Source: Maricaulis sp048269565
GTDB taxonomy: Bacteria; Pseudomonadota; Alphaproteobacteria; Caulobacterales; Maricaulaceae
NCBI RefSeq assembly: GCF_048269565.1
Contig: NZ_JBLXIK010000008.1
Location: forward strand, 1-64,000
Direction: 5' to 3'
DNA length: 64,000 bases
The translations under genes and the position numbers were made by a program. The notes under the pieces were generated by a model. It was not told where the DNA came from, did no database searches, and saw nothing but the letters and a program-made list of their open reading frames with translations. Shown here piece after piece: positions 8,748 through 17,663 of the stretch. Each line of letters starts with the position of its first letter. Position 1 is the first letter of the stretch.

Positions 8748-10949
8748 TCAGCCATCGATCCGATTGAAATCGGCCACGGCACATATCGCCGTCCGGATAT
8801 CGGACAATAAAAGGAGTCTGTTCCGGCGCAACACGGGCTCGTCCGCATTCACCGTAACAGTCTCGAAAAACGCATCGATCGGCGCGCGGAGCAGCGCCAG
8901 CGCCGCCATGGCGGCGGTGAAGTCTTCGCTGCGCAGAGCCGCCCCGGCCGAAACCCGCGCCGCAGCCAGCGCCGCGATCAGCTCGCGCTCGGGCTGTTCC
9001 GGCGGCGAGGCGAGATAGGCGTCGGTCGGCGCGCCCTTGAAGGCCTCGCCATCCTTCTTTTCCTCGGCCTTGAGGATGTTGGCGGCGCGGTTGAAACCGG
9101 CCAGCAGGGCAGCACCCTCGTCCGTGTCGAGAAAGGCCTGCAGCGCACGCGCCCGTCCTGTCACGCGATAGAGGTCATCATCGCCCAGCGCAAAGACGGC
9201 ATCGATCACATCATGGCGCACGCCCTCATCGCGCAGATGCACCTTGAGGCGATCAGCGAAAAAATCGAACAGGGACAGCGTTCCGACCCGGATGCGCTCC
9301 TTGTATTCGGCGAGCGGATTGACATTGGAGGTCCGGCGCAGCGCCACGAGCGGCTGGCCGAGTGTGGCCTGGGCCTCCATCACCGCTTCGCGCTTGGCCT
9401 GGATATCGGCATGGGTGAGTGCATTGTCGACGCGCTGATACTGGCGCGCGATCGCCTTGAGGGTCGAGAAGCGGAAGCCGCCCTCGAGCACGATGCGGAT
9501 CACCCCCAGCGCCGCACGGCGCAGGGCGAAAGGATCCTTTGAGCCGGTCGGCTTTTCGTCGATGGCCCAGAAACCGGCCAGCGTATCGAGCTTGTCGGCC
9601 AGCGCCACGGCCGCCGAGACCGGTGCCAGCGGCAGGCTGTCGGCCGGGCCTTGCGGCTTGTAGTGATCCTTGATCGCATCGGCGACGGCGGCATCCTCGC
9701 CCTGTTGCAGCGCGTAATAGCGGCCCATCGCGCCTTGCAGCTCGGGAAATTCATAGACCATTTCCGAGACCAGGTCGGCCTTGGCCAGCCGCGCCGCGCG
9801 GTCAGCCAGCTTGGGGTCGGCACCGACGATCGGCGCGATGTCGCGCGCCAGCCCGGCGACCCGCTCGACCTTGGCGGCGACCGAGCCGAGCTTGTCGTGG
9901 AAGGTGATCTTGCTGAGCTCCGCTACACGGCCCGACAGCGGTTGTTTGCGGTCATTGTCCCAGAAATGCCGCGCGTCGGAGAGCCGGGCCGACAACACCC
10001 GCGCATTGCCCGCCGCGATCGCCTTGCCGCCATCGGGCGCGGCCTGGTTGGCGACGACCACGAAATGGGCAGCCAGACCCGCCTCGCCCGGCTTGCGCAC
10101 GGCGAAGTATTTCTGGTGGGTCTTCATCGTCAGGGTGATGACTTCGGGCGGCAGGTCGAGGAAATCCGGGTCCATCTGGCCCAAAAGCGGCACCGGCCAT
10201 TCGGCCAGGCCCGCGACCTCATGCAACAGGCCGGCATCCTCGACCAGTTCCAGACCGGCGTCCTCGCAGACCTTGCGCGCGCCGGCGAGAATGATCGCCT
10301 CGCGCTCCTCGCGCTGTTGCACGACATGACCGTCTTCACGCAGGACCTTGGTGTATTGCGCGAAATCGGAGATCTCGAACGGGCCCGGCCCGTGACGGCG
10401 ATGGCCTTCTGTGATGTTGGAGGCCTGCAGGCCGAAAACCTCGAACGGCACCACGGCGCCGTCGAACAGGCAGGTCAGGCGATGCACCGGGCGCACCCAG
10501 CGCTGCAGTTTCCCGTCCTCACCGAATTTCATCGATTTCGGCCAGGGGAATTCCTTCATCACGGCCGGAATGGCCTCGGCGACGACATCGACGGTCGCCC
10601 GGCCCGGCTTTTCGATGACCGCGACCCAGAACTGGCCCTTCTTGTCATCGCGCTTTTCGCAGCCGTCGAGGCTGTCCAGCCCGGCACCGCGCAGGAAGCC
10701 CTGCACGGCTTTTTCCGGCGCATCGGTGCGCGGCCCCTTGCGCTCCTCGCGCACATCCTCGGTCTTGACCGGCAGGCCGGTGATGGCGAGGCCGAGGCGG
10801 CGCGGGCCGGCAAAAGTGGTCAGCGTCTCCCAGCCCAGGCCGGCGGCTTTCAGACGCTCGCCCAGCAGGCGCGCCAGATCAGCCTCGGCACGCGCTTGCA
10901 TGCGGGCGGGGATTTCTTCGCAGAAGATTTCAAACAGAAGCTCGGACAT
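8748..10949 (-). CDS. glyS: Glycine--tRNA ligase beta subunit
   Basis: A 733-residue beta subunit of the bacterial alpha2beta2 glycyl-tRNA synthetase. The start MSELLFEIFCEEIPARMQ and the motifs GPRRLGLAI, PWPKSMKFG, FDKLG-like HDKLGSVAAK, and the C-terminal anticodon-binding region with FFDxVMVN-like FFETVTVNADE are typical. It is slightly longer than the usual 690-700 residues. Its partner glyQ lies on the same strand but is separated from it by a GFA gene and a symporter gene, so the operon glyQ-GFA-symporter-glyS-ppdK is inferred from strand and tight spacing. Confidence 0.96.
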   Translation of the reverse strand: MSELLFEIFCEEIPARMQARAEADLARLLGERLKAAGLGWETLTTFAGPRRLGLAITGLPVKTEDVREERKGPRTDAPEKAVQGFLRGAGLDSLDGCEKRDDKKGQFWVAVIEKPGRATVDVVAEAIPAVMKEFPWPKSMKFGEDGKLQRWVRPVHRLTCLFDGAVVPFEVFGLQASNITEGHRRHGPGPFEISDFAQYTKVLREDGHVVQQREEREAIILAGARKVCEDAGLELVEDAGLLHEVAGLAEWPVPLLGQMDPDFLDLPPEVITLTMKTHQKYFAVRKPGEAGLAAHFVVVANQAAPDGGKAIAAGNARVLSARLSDARHFWDNDRKQPLSGRVAELSKITFHDKLGSVAAKVERVAGLARDIAPIVGADPKLADRAARLAKADLVSEMVYEFPELQGAMGRYYALQQGEDAAVADAIKDHYKPQGPADSLPLAPVSAAVALADKLDTLAGFWAIDEKPTGSKDPFALRRAALGVIRIVLEGGFRFSTLKAIARQYQRVDNALTHADIQAKREAVMEAQATLGQPLVALRRTSNVNPLAEYKERIRVGTLSLFDFFADRLKVHLRDEGVRHDVIDAVFALGDDDLYRVTGRARALQAFLDTDEGAALLAGFNRAANILKAEEKKDGEAFKGAPTDAYLASPPEQPERELIAALAAARVSAGAALRSEDFTAAMAALALLRAPIDAFFETVTVNADEPVLRRNRLLLLSDIRTAICAVADFNRIDG

Positions 10950-10970
10950 GGGCAGAGGATAAGGCCTTTG

Positions 10971-12203
10971 TCAGAATTGGGAGAAGACATGAATCAGGCC
11001 GACATTGGCCAGATCCACAAAGAAAGCAGCGACAATAGGAAGGATTATAAAGGGGAGCGGCGCGGGTCCATAGCGCTTGCGCACTGCGGTCATGTTTGCG
11101 ATCGCCGTCGGCGTCGCCCCGAGCACGAATCCGGCGAAGCCCGCAGACAGGACCGCGGCGTTGTAATCACGCCCCATCAGCGGGAAAAGCACGAAGACGG
11201 TGAACACCACCGCGGCCAGCGCCTGGACTGCGAGGATCAGGATCAGCGCCAGGCCGAGCCCGGACAATGTCCACAATTGCAGGCTCATCAGCGAGATGGT
11301 CAGAAAGATCGACAGCGAATAGTCCGACAGCAGCGCCAGTGCCCGCGTCCGCGCCGGCCAGCGCCAGCCGGGAAAGATATGCGGCACTGTATTGGACATC
11401 ACGATGCCGACCATCAGGCAGGGCACGAAAAGCGGCAGATTCACCCCCGCCGCCTGCACGCGGCCATGAATGATGAAGCCGATAATCACCGCGATATTGA
11501 GCACCAGAAGCGAGGCCATCATCGAGGTCTGTGACACTTCCTCGGTCAGATTGGGATCGTGGGACAGGCCGACGACGGGGCCCTCGCGGGTGTCTTCATG
11601 GCTGGGAGCGAGATGGTCGCGCGAGATCAGGAAGCGCGCGATCGGCCCGCCAAGAAAGGCCGCGACGATCAGCCCCAGCGTCGCATTGGCGACACCAAGC
11701 TCCATCATGCCGCCGGTCGAGTTCAGGCGCGCAATCTCCGGTGCCCAGGCGATCACCGTGCCATGACCGCCGATCAGCGAGGCGGTGCCGACGAGAACAC
11801 CGGTACCGGACGGCAGGCCGAACAGGCGTGCACCGGCGACGCCGACCACATCCTGCACGATCATGAAGACCAGCGTCAGCCCGAGCAGCATCGCCAGCGG
11901 GCGCCCGCCAGCGAGCAGGTCCTTGAAGCGGGAATTGATGCCGATCGAGGTGAAGAAATAGACCAGAAGCAGATCGCGCGTCTCGGTGCCGAAACTGATA
12001 TCCATGCCCAGTCCCAAATGCAGCGCCAGCAGGACCAGGGCCAGCCCCAGCCCGCCGACGACGGGCTCGGGGATGTTGAATTCGCGCAGCAGGCTGAAGC
12101 GCCGCGTAATCGCGACACCGCCGAAATAGACGATCATCGCCAGGGTGAAGGTCTCGAATTCCGGGATATTCGTTATGTCCGCCAACAGGCCCGGACCAGG
12201 CAT
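10971..12203 (-). CDS. Sodium/glutamate symporter family protein
   Basis: A 410-residue inner-membrane protein with about ten to twelve hydrophobic segments, matching the GltS (ESS) family in length and pattern. Conserved parts include IPEPVVGGLGLALV near the N-terminus, LLVYFFTSIGINSRF, VLVGTASLIGGHGTVIAWAP, and GFAGFVLGATPTAIANMTAV near the C-terminus. Family members import glutamate with sodium; this substrate is inferred. The gene sits inside the glyQ-glyS unit. Its first base overlaps the last base of the upstream GFA gene, so the two are probably translated together. Confidence 0.85.
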   Translation of the reverse strand: MPGPGLLADITNIPEFETFTLAMIVYFGGVAITRRFSLLREFNIPEPVVGGLGLALVLLALHLGLGMDISFGTETRDLLLVYFFTSIGINSRFKDLLAGGRPLAMLLGLTLVFMIVQDVVGVAGARLFGLPSGTGVLVGTASLIGGHGTVIAWAPEIARLNSTGGMMELGVANATLGLIVAAFLGGPIARFLISRDHLAPSHEDTREGPVVGLSHDPNLTEEVSQTSMMASLLVLNIAVIIGFIIHGRVQAAGVNLPLFVPCLMVGIVMSNTVPHIFPGWRWPARTRALALLSDYSLSIFLTISLMSLQLWTLSGLGLALILILAVQALAAVVFTVFVLFPLMGRDYNAAVLSAGFAGFVLGATPTAIANMTAVRKRYGPAPLPFIILPIVAAFFVDLANVGLIHVFSQF

Positions 12204-12661
12204 CAGGCGTGCTCTTGTGCGGCCCAGCGCTCCATCAGCGCGAAATAGCCGTCATCGGGCGCGTCTTCATAGATCAGATCCTCATCGCGGAAAGTGATCC
12301 AGTCCTGGGCGCTGCGGATCCAGATATGGCCGACCGGCCGCAGCATGGCGCGATCATCCAGCGTGCCGGCCTTCAGCGACAGCGCCGGCTTGCCCTTGGT
12401 ATCGTGGGCGATGCGCGTGCCGCAGGCATCGCAGAACAGGCCCATCTTGGCGGTCTTGCTCTTGGTCTCGATCTCGAACGCCGTCGGCGCGCCCTTGAGA
12501 AAGCGAAACCCGTCGCGCTCGACCAGCATCGACATGCCAAAGGCGCTCGAGGATTGCTGCTGGCAGGCCGTGCAATGGCAGCAATACAGCGTCAGCGGCT
12601 GTTTGGTGATCTCGAAGCGGATGGCGCCGCACTGGCAGCCGCCGCGCAAGGGGAGTTTCAT
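12203..12661 (-). CDS. GFA family zinc protein
   Basis: A 152-residue GFA-domain protein (glutathione-dependent formaldehyde-activating enzyme fold). The zinc-binding cysteines are in CQCGAIRF near residue 10, YCCHCTACQQQSSSAFG near residue 30, and FCDACGTRI near residue 80. Most GFA proteins of this size are uncharacterised, and a formaldehyde role should not be assumed. It overlaps glyQ by one base and the symporter gene by one base, placing it firmly in the glyQ transcript. Confidence 0.85.
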   Translation of the reverse strand: MKLPLRGGCQCGAIRFEITKQPLTLYCCHCTACQQQSSSAFGMSMLVERDGFRFLKGAPTAFEIETKSKTAKMGLFCDACGTRIAHDTKGKPALSLKAGTLDDRAMLRPVGHIWIRSAQDWITFRDEDLIYEDAPDDGYFALMERWAAQEHA

Positions 12662-13548
12662 CAGGCTGGCTCCAGCACGGCACGCTCCGACGCCACCCAG
12701 GCATCGGCGCAGCCCTTGGCCAGTTCACGCACACGGGCGATCCAGCTGGCGCGCTCGGCGACCGAAATCGCACCGCGGGCATCAACCAGGTTGAAGATGT
12801 GCGAGGCCTTGAGGCAGAAATCATAGGCCGGCAACGGCAGCGGTTTATCCAGCGCCAGCAGCGCCTTGCACTGACCGGCCGCGTCCTCGAACCAGCGCGT
12901 CAGCATGTCGACATCGGCGTGCTCGAAATTGAAGGCGGAGAATTGCCGCTCGGCTTCCTGGAAGATGTCGCCATAGCTGAGGCCGGCGCCATTGAAGTCG
13001 AGGTCATAGACATTGTCGACGCCCTGGACATACATCGCCAGCCGCTCGAGCCCATAGGTCAGCTCGCCGGAGACGAGATCGACATCCTGGCCACCCACCT
13101 GCTGGAAATAGGTGAACTGGCTGACTTCCATGCCGTCACACCAGACTTCCCAGCCCAGCCCCCAGGCGCCCACCGTCGGGTTCTCCCAGTCATCCTCGAC
13201 AAAGCGGACATCATGCAGATCGCGATCGATGCCGATGGCGTCGAGCGAGCCGAGATAGAGGTCCTGCAGATTATCGGGGCAGGGCTTCAGCAGCACCTGG
13301 AACTGATAGTAATGCTGCAGCCGGTTGGGGTTTTCGCCATAGCGGCCATCGCCGGGACGGCGCGAAGGCTGGACATAGGCGGCTTTCCACGGCCTTGGCC
13401 CCAGCGAGCGCAAGGTGGTTGCCGGGTGCAAGGTGCCGGCGCCGACCTCGACATCATAGGGCTGAAGAATGGCGCAGCCATGGCTGGCCCAATAGTGCTG
13501 CAGACGCAGGATGAGGTCCTGGAAGGACGGCGCTTTGTCGGCGGCCAT
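12661..13548 (-). CDS. glyQ: Glycine--tRNA ligase alpha subunit
   Basis: A 295-residue catalytic alpha subunit. It has SFQDLILRLQHYWASHGCAI near the start, then GAGTLHPATTLRSLGPRPW, YVQPSRRPGDGRYGENPNRL, and GWEVWCDGMEVSQFTYFQQVGG, all strongly conserved in GlyQ. The ATG at 13548 is preferred over the GTG at 13596. The GTG lies within the likely -10 element of the promoter and would add residues not typical of the family. It begins a five-gene unit running through a GFA gene and a symporter gene to glyS and ppdK. Confidence 0.95.
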   Translation of the reverse strand: MAADKAPSFQDLILRLQHYWASHGCAILQPYDVEVGAGTLHPATTLRSLGPRPWKAAYVQPSRRPGDGRYGENPNRLQHYYQFQVLLKPCPDNLQDLYLGSLDAIGIDRDLHDVRFVEDDWENPTVGAWGLGWEVWCDGMEVSQFTYFQQVGGQDVDLVSGELTYGLERLAMYVQGVDNVYDLDFNGAGLSYGDIFQEAERQFSAFNFEHADVDMLTRWFEDAAGQCKALLALDKPLPLPAYDFCLKASHIFNLVDARGAISVAERASWIARVRELAKGCADAWVASERAVLEPA

Positions 13549-13592
13549 GGCAATTTTCCCGTCAGATCGAATGTCGGCTTGAATTGGCGCGG

Positions 13593-13621
13593 ACACTAGG
13601 CAAGCGCGGCCCTGTAATCAA
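13593..13621 (-). promoter_or_regulatory. Likely glyQ promoter
   Basis: On the minus strand TTGATT is followed after 17 bases by TAGTGT, ending 45 bases before the chosen glyQ ATG. The pair resembles the TTGACA-17-TAGTTT element seen before the atp operon in this window. It is a pattern match only. Confidence 0.5.
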
Positions 13622-13669
13622 GCCGGTGAAGCCTTATCTTTTTGCGCTGCAACATTGCCAGCCGGCCAC

Positions 13670-14407
13670 TCACACATCCATCGCAATCAGCGCCTGGCCG
13701 CGCATGATGGCATCGGCTTGCGGCGTATGGGCCGCGTCGCTCTCGTCGTGCAGCAGCAGTGGCGGCAGGATCACCAGCGGTGCCTTGCCGCCAAGCCGCG
13801 CGGTGACCAGCACCCGCTTGGCCGGACGGTCGGCGCGCGGATGCACCGGCCGGATCGCGACGGAGCCGAAGCGCGGTGCCAGCGCGGTGAGTATTTCGCC
13901 CAACGCATCGGCGCGGTGGATCAGACTCACCCGTCCCTTCGGTGCCAGCACGCCGGCGGCGGCCCTGATCCAGTCTGCCAGCGGCACATCACCAGCCAGC
14001 CAGGCACGTTGCTTCTCGGCCTTGGGCAGGCGCAGCGATCCCGGATCGTCGAAATAGGGTGGATTGAAGAAGACCTGATGCGCCTTGAGCGGAGCGAGCG
14101 GCGCCGCGATATCCCCCTCGCGCACCCTCACCCGCTCGCCGAGCGCGTTGGCGGCGATATTTTCATTCGCCAGCGTGACGGCCTGCGGATCGATCTCGAT
14201 GCCGAGAAAACTGCTGGTCGCCATGCGCTGGGCCGCGCACAGCAGCGCAGCGCCGGGACCGCAACCGAATTCGACCAGCAATTCACCCGGTTTTGCCGCC
14301 AGGCTGGCCGCGAGCAACACCGCATCCATGCCGGCGCGATAGCCGCGGGCCGACTGGCGCAATTGCACCTTGCCACCGAGCAGATGGTCGAGCGTGGTCT
14401 CGCTCAT
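13670..14407 (-). CDS. TrmN6-type adenine N6-methyltransferase
   Basis: A 245-residue SAM-dependent methyltransferase. The SAM motif VEFGCGPG is at residues 45-52 and the adenine-N6 catalytic motif FNPPY at 114-118. The N-terminus (DHLLGGKVQLRQSARGYRAGMDAVLLAA) matches the tRNA1(Val) A37 N6-methyltransferase (YfiC/TrmN6) family, so a tRNA target is likely. It overlaps by four bases the DUF2007 gene that precedes it on the minus strand, a common alphaproteobacterial pair next to the polyprenyl synthase gene. Confidence 0.85.
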   Translation of the reverse strand: MSETTLDHLLGGKVQLRQSARGYRAGMDAVLLAASLAAKPGELLVEFGCGPGAALLCAAQRMATSSFLGIEIDPQAVTLANENIAANALGERVRVREGDIAAPLAPLKAHQVFFNPPYFDDPGSLRLPKAEKQRAWLAGDVPLADWIRAAAGVLAPKGRVSLIHRADALGEILTALAPRFGSVAIRPVHPRADRPAKRVLVTARLGGKAPLVILPPLLLHDESDAAHTPQADAIMRGQALIAMDV

Positions 14408-14619
14408 TCTTCCTCCGGCAGGACTTCAGCCAGCAGGCGCAGGGCCCGAGCCTCATCTTCATCAATCACCATCAGGCGCCGCTTGATGAAAGGCAGGCCG
14501 CCGCCATAGAGCGTCGACATGCCCTCATCGAGCACGACCCCCTCGATGCCGGCATCATTCAGCAGGCTCTGGGCGTAGGATAACCGCACCGGATCATTGG
14601 TTCTCAGAACCTCTTTCAT
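14404..14619 (-). CDS. DUF2007 small protein
   Basis: A 71-residue protein of the DUF2007 (putative signal-transducing) family. It has an N-terminal strand-helix MKEVLRTNDPVRLSYAQSLL, then AGIEGVVLDE and a C-terminal strand RRLMVIDEDEARAL. Function is unknown. It overlaps the methyltransferase gene by four bases and is divergent from the polyprenyl synthase gene; the 108-base gap between them should hold both promoters. Confidence 0.82.
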   Translation of the reverse strand: MKEVLRTNDPVRLSYAQSLLNDAGIEGVVLDEGMSTLYGGGLPFIKRRLMVIDEDEARALRLLAEVLPEEE

Positions 14620-14727
14620 GGGGGCACAAACTCCTGTGCTGAATTGCCACCGTTATGGCCGCTTGCCGGACATGACGGGGATTTCTATTGTCATCACGTT
14701 TCTACAGGCTTCAAGGGAAACTCCCGC

Positions 14728-15759
14728 GTGGACAGCATAGTGAGAGTGAAAGCGACGGCTCCCATGCCCGAACCGGCAGAGCTGAACGCCGCCGAGCGCC
14801 TCGCCACGCTTGCCTTCGACGATATGCGCCGGGTCGATGCGCTGATCCTCGACCGGCTGCAGAGCCATGTGACATTGATCCCGGAACTGGCGCGCTATCT
14901 GATCGAGGCTGGCGGCAAACGCGTGCGCCCGATGATCACGATTGCCGCTGCCAACATGATCGGCTGCCGCGACGAGGCCCCGGTCAAGCTCGCCGCTGCC
15001 GTTGAGTTCATCCACACCGCAACGCTGCTGCACGATGATGTCGTCGATGAAAGCGGCATGCGGCGCGGCAAGGCCGCGGCCAATCTCGTCTGGGGCAATG
15101 CCTCCAGCGTGCTGGTCGGCGATTTCCTGTTTGCGCGCTCCTTCTCGCTGATGGTCGAAGCCGGGTCGATGAAGGCACTCGGTGTGCTCTCGGCCGCCGC
15201 CTCGACGATTGCCGAGGGCGAGGTGCGCCAGCTTGCCGCCGTCAAGGATACCGGCGTCTCGGTCGAGACCTATCTGGAGATCATCGACGCCAAGACCGCC
15301 GCCCTGTTCTCGGCCGCCGCCCAGGTCGCCGGCATTGTCGCCGCGCGCCCGATCGTCGAGGAAACAGCGCTGCAGACCTATGGCCGCGAACTTGGCCTCG
15401 CCTTCCAGCTGGTCGATGACGCGCTCGATTATGACGGCGCCGCCGCCAAGCTCGGCAAATCGGTCGGGGATGATTTCCGCGAGGGCAAGGTCACCCTGCC
15501 GGTTGCCCTGTGCATCCTGTCGGCCGACGAGGAACAACGGGTATTCTGGGACCGGGTGATCGGCCAGCTCGACCAGCGCGACGGCGATTTCGAGATCGCG
15601 CTGGGTTATATGCGCGAACACAAGGCGATCGAGGCCACGATCGAAGCCGCCCACGCCCGCGCCGACAAGGCGCGTGAGGCCCTGTCGATCTTCCCGGCCA
15701 ATGAATGGCGCCAGGCGCTCGAGGCCCTCGCCGGCTTCGTCGTCGAGCGCGTCCACTAG
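14728..15759 (+). CDS. ispB: Polyprenyl diphosphate synthase (octaprenyl/decaprenyl type)
   Basis: A 343-residue trans-prenyltransferase that builds the long isoprenoid tail of ubiquinone. The first aspartate motif LLHDDVVDESGMRRG has DDVVD at residues 103-107, and the second, FQLVDDALDY, has DDALD at 230-234. GGKRVRPM is at residues 62-69. Chain length cannot be read from the sequence with certainty. The GTG at 14728 is chosen because AAGGGAAA lies about 7 bases upstream; ATG at 14764 is an alternative. It converges with the glycosyltransferase gene, 13 bases away. Confidence 0.93.
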   Translation: MDSIVRVKATAPMPEPAELNAAERLATLAFDDMRRVDALILDRLQSHVTLIPELARYLIEAGGKRVRPMITIAAANMIGCRDEAPVKLAAAVEFIHTATLLHDDVVDESGMRRGKAAANLVWGNASSVLVGDFLFARSFSLMVEAGSMKALGVLSAAASTIAEGEVRQLAAVKDTGVSVETYLEIIDAKTAALFSAAAQVAGIVAARPIVEETALQTYGRELGLAFQLVDDALDYDGAAAKLGKSVGDDFREGKVTLPVALCILSADEEQRVFWDRVIGQLDQRDGDFEIALGYMREHKAIEATIEAAHARADKAREALSIFPANEWRQALEALAGFVVERVH

Positions 15760-15772
15760 GCACGGCAATACG

Positions 15773-16783
15773 CTATTGCGTGATGTCCTCGCCGGCCGCC
15801 GCCGCGCGCTTTCGGACACTGCGGTGAAAGACGGTGAAGCCGGCCACACCGATCAGGAACACCCCGAATTTCAGGGCCTCCGGCCCGGCGGCGCCAATCA
15901 ATGCCAGCGTGCCGCAGGCCAGGCTGAGCCCGGCCCAGACCAGGGCGACGCGGCGATGGCTCATCCCCAGCCGGATCAGCAATTGATAGGCGTGGGCGCG
16001 GTGTGGCACGAACAGGCGGCGCCCGGCCTTGGCCCGCGCCGCCATCGTCAACAGGACATCGCCGAGCAGCGGCAGGATCAGCAATGCGGCCAGCCAGACC
16101 GTGCCGTCCGGCCCGGTCGCGGCCCAACGCAGGGCCAGTCCGGCAAACAGCACCGCAGCCCCCAGCGCACCGGCATCGCCGGCAAACAGGGTGCCCCGAG
16201 CCCGGATCAGCGGTGCATTCCAGACCGCAAACCCGGCCAGCGCTGCCGCCAGCGCCAGGCTCGCCGGTGCGACATCGCCGCCGCCAGCCAGCGCGAGCAC
16301 GAGACAGGCCGGGACCAGGCAGGCCGCAATCAGCCCGTCGGAGCCGTCCATGAAGTTGACGGCATTGGCCGTGGTAAACACCCACAGGGCCGAACCGAGC
16401 AGACCGATGCTCCAGGGCAGTGCGATGCCCAGATGCGTCACCGGTCCGGCCATCGCCGCCAGGGCGAGGCTGAGCGCGACCAGCACGATGAATTTGAGCG
16501 TTTCCGACAGGGTGAAGAGATCGTCGAGCAGGCCGGCCGCACCGGCAATGCCGCCGCACAGGGCCAGGCCGGCCAGCATCGCCGCGCTGGCGGGAGGTTG
16601 TTCGGGCAACAGGGCCAGCGCGATGAAGAAACCGGCCAGAATGCCCAGCCCGCCCCCGCGCGGCGTTGGCTTGTCGTGATTGGAGCGCTGATTGGGCCGG
16701 TCAATGATCGCGGCGCGGCGCATCACCCAGCCGAGCAGCAGGGCGGTGGCGAAGGCGGCAAGCAAGGGCACGATTTCAATCAT
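15773..16783 (-). CDS. WecA/MraY-family polyprenyl-phosphate sugar-1-phosphate transferase
   Basis: A 336-residue multi-pass membrane enzyme of glycosyltransferase family 4. It transfers a sugar phosphate from a UDP-sugar to undecaprenyl phosphate, starting polysaccharide synthesis. Motifs in order: RGGGLGILAGFF (42-53), AAGLLDD (82-88), NAVNFMDGSDGL (140-151), a FAGDAGALGA segment, and the cytosolic HRAHAYQLLIR loop with the family's HxxH-like histidines. The specific sugar is unknown. The ATG at 16783 gives a natural membrane start. The gene overlaps the end of ispE by 8 bases, so it is probably co-transcribed. Confidence 0.85.
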   Translation of the reverse strand: MIEIVPLLAAFATALLLGWVMRRAAIIDRPNQRSNHDKPTPRGGGLGILAGFFIALALLPEQPPASAAMLAGLALCGGIAGAAGLLDDLFTLSETLKFIVLVALSLALAAMAGPVTHLGIALPWSIGLLGSALWVFTTANAVNFMDGSDGLIAACLVPACLVLALAGGGDVAPASLALAAALAGFAVWNAPLIRARGTLFAGDAGALGAAVLFAGLALRWAATGPDGTVWLAALLILPLLGDVLLTMAARAKAGRRLFVPHRAHAYQLLIRLGMSHRRVALVWAGLSLACGTLALIGAAGPEALKFGVFLIGVAGFTVFHRSVRKRAAAAGEDITQ

Positions 16784-17663
16784 TATTGCCGGCTCCCAAT
16801 TGCCCCGCCCCCAACTGTACGGGCACCACCGTCCAGTCGGGCAATGCCGCCGCCAGCATCGCCGCCGCCTGCCGCGATGCATCGCGGCTATCGTACAGCG
16901 CGAAGCAACTGGCCCCGGATCCCGACATGCGGACCAGGCCCGGCTGGCCGGCCGCAGCAAGCACGTCCAGCGTCCGCGCAATCTCCGGCGCAACCGATAG
17001 CGCCGCGGCTTCAAGATCATTCGGCTCGACCGCAAGCCAGGCCGGCAGCCGCTGCAGATCCGGCGCCGATTCTGTCAGCTTGGCGGGCCCGGCTGCATCA
17101 AAACGCCTGAACACGTCGGCGGTGGAGACGGGAGTGCCGGCATTGACGATAACGCCAAAGAGCGGCGTGAATTCTCCCAGCAATTCAATCCACTCACCAA
17201 TCCCGCGCATCCGCAATGGTTGCGAATACAGGCAGGCCGGGATGTCGGCGCCGAGATCAGAGGCGAGATGCGCCAGATCCTCGATCGGCCAGTCCAGCTG
17301 CCACAGCCGGTTGAGCGCGCGCAGCGTTGCCGCCGCATCGGCCGAGCCCCCGCCGAGCCCGGCCGAGACCGGGATCCGCTTTTCCAGATGGATCGCAGCG
17401 CCGCTGTCGATTCCGGCCGCCAGCTGCAGCGCCCGTGCGGCGCGGATCACCAGATTATTGCCCTCGCCGGCCAGCGCCCGCGAGGCCTCGCCCGACAGGC
17501 TCAGGGTCAATCCGGAAGCGGGCCGCACGGTGATGGTGTCACCCCAGTCGGCAAACACCACCAGGCTGTCGAGCGGATGATAGCCATCCTCACGCGCACG
17601 TCCGACCCGCAGGGTCAGATTGACCTTGGCGCCTGCGTGTTCAACGATCTCGATGCCCGTCAC
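16776..17663 (-). CDS. ispE: 4-diphosphocytidyl-2-C-methyl-D-erythritol kinase
   Basis: A 295-residue GHMP kinase of the MEP isoprenoid pathway, phosphorylating CDP-methylerythritol with ATP. The N-terminal AKVNLTLRVGRAREDGYHPLDSL is typical of IspE, and the GHMP ATP loop PVSAGLGGGSADAAATL is at residues 98-114. The C-terminal MSGSGASCFALY is the third GHMP motif. It overlaps the TPR lipoprotein gene before it by 4 bases and the sugar transferase after it by 8 bases, so the three form one minus-strand unit. Confidence 0.95.
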   Translation of the reverse strand: MTGIEIVEHAGAKVNLTLRVGRAREDGYHPLDSLVVFADWGDTITVRPASGLTLSLSGEASRALAGEGNNLVIRAARALQLAAGIDSGAAIHLEKRIPVSAGLGGGSADAAATLRALNRLWQLDWPIEDLAHLASDLGADIPACLYSQPLRMRGIGEWIELLGEFTPLFGVIVNAGTPVSTADVFRRFDAAGPAKLTESAPDLQRLPAWLAVEPNDLEAAALSVAPEIARTLDVLAAAGQPGLVRMSGSGASCFALYDSRDASRQAAAMLAAALPDWTVVPVQLGAGQLGAGNND

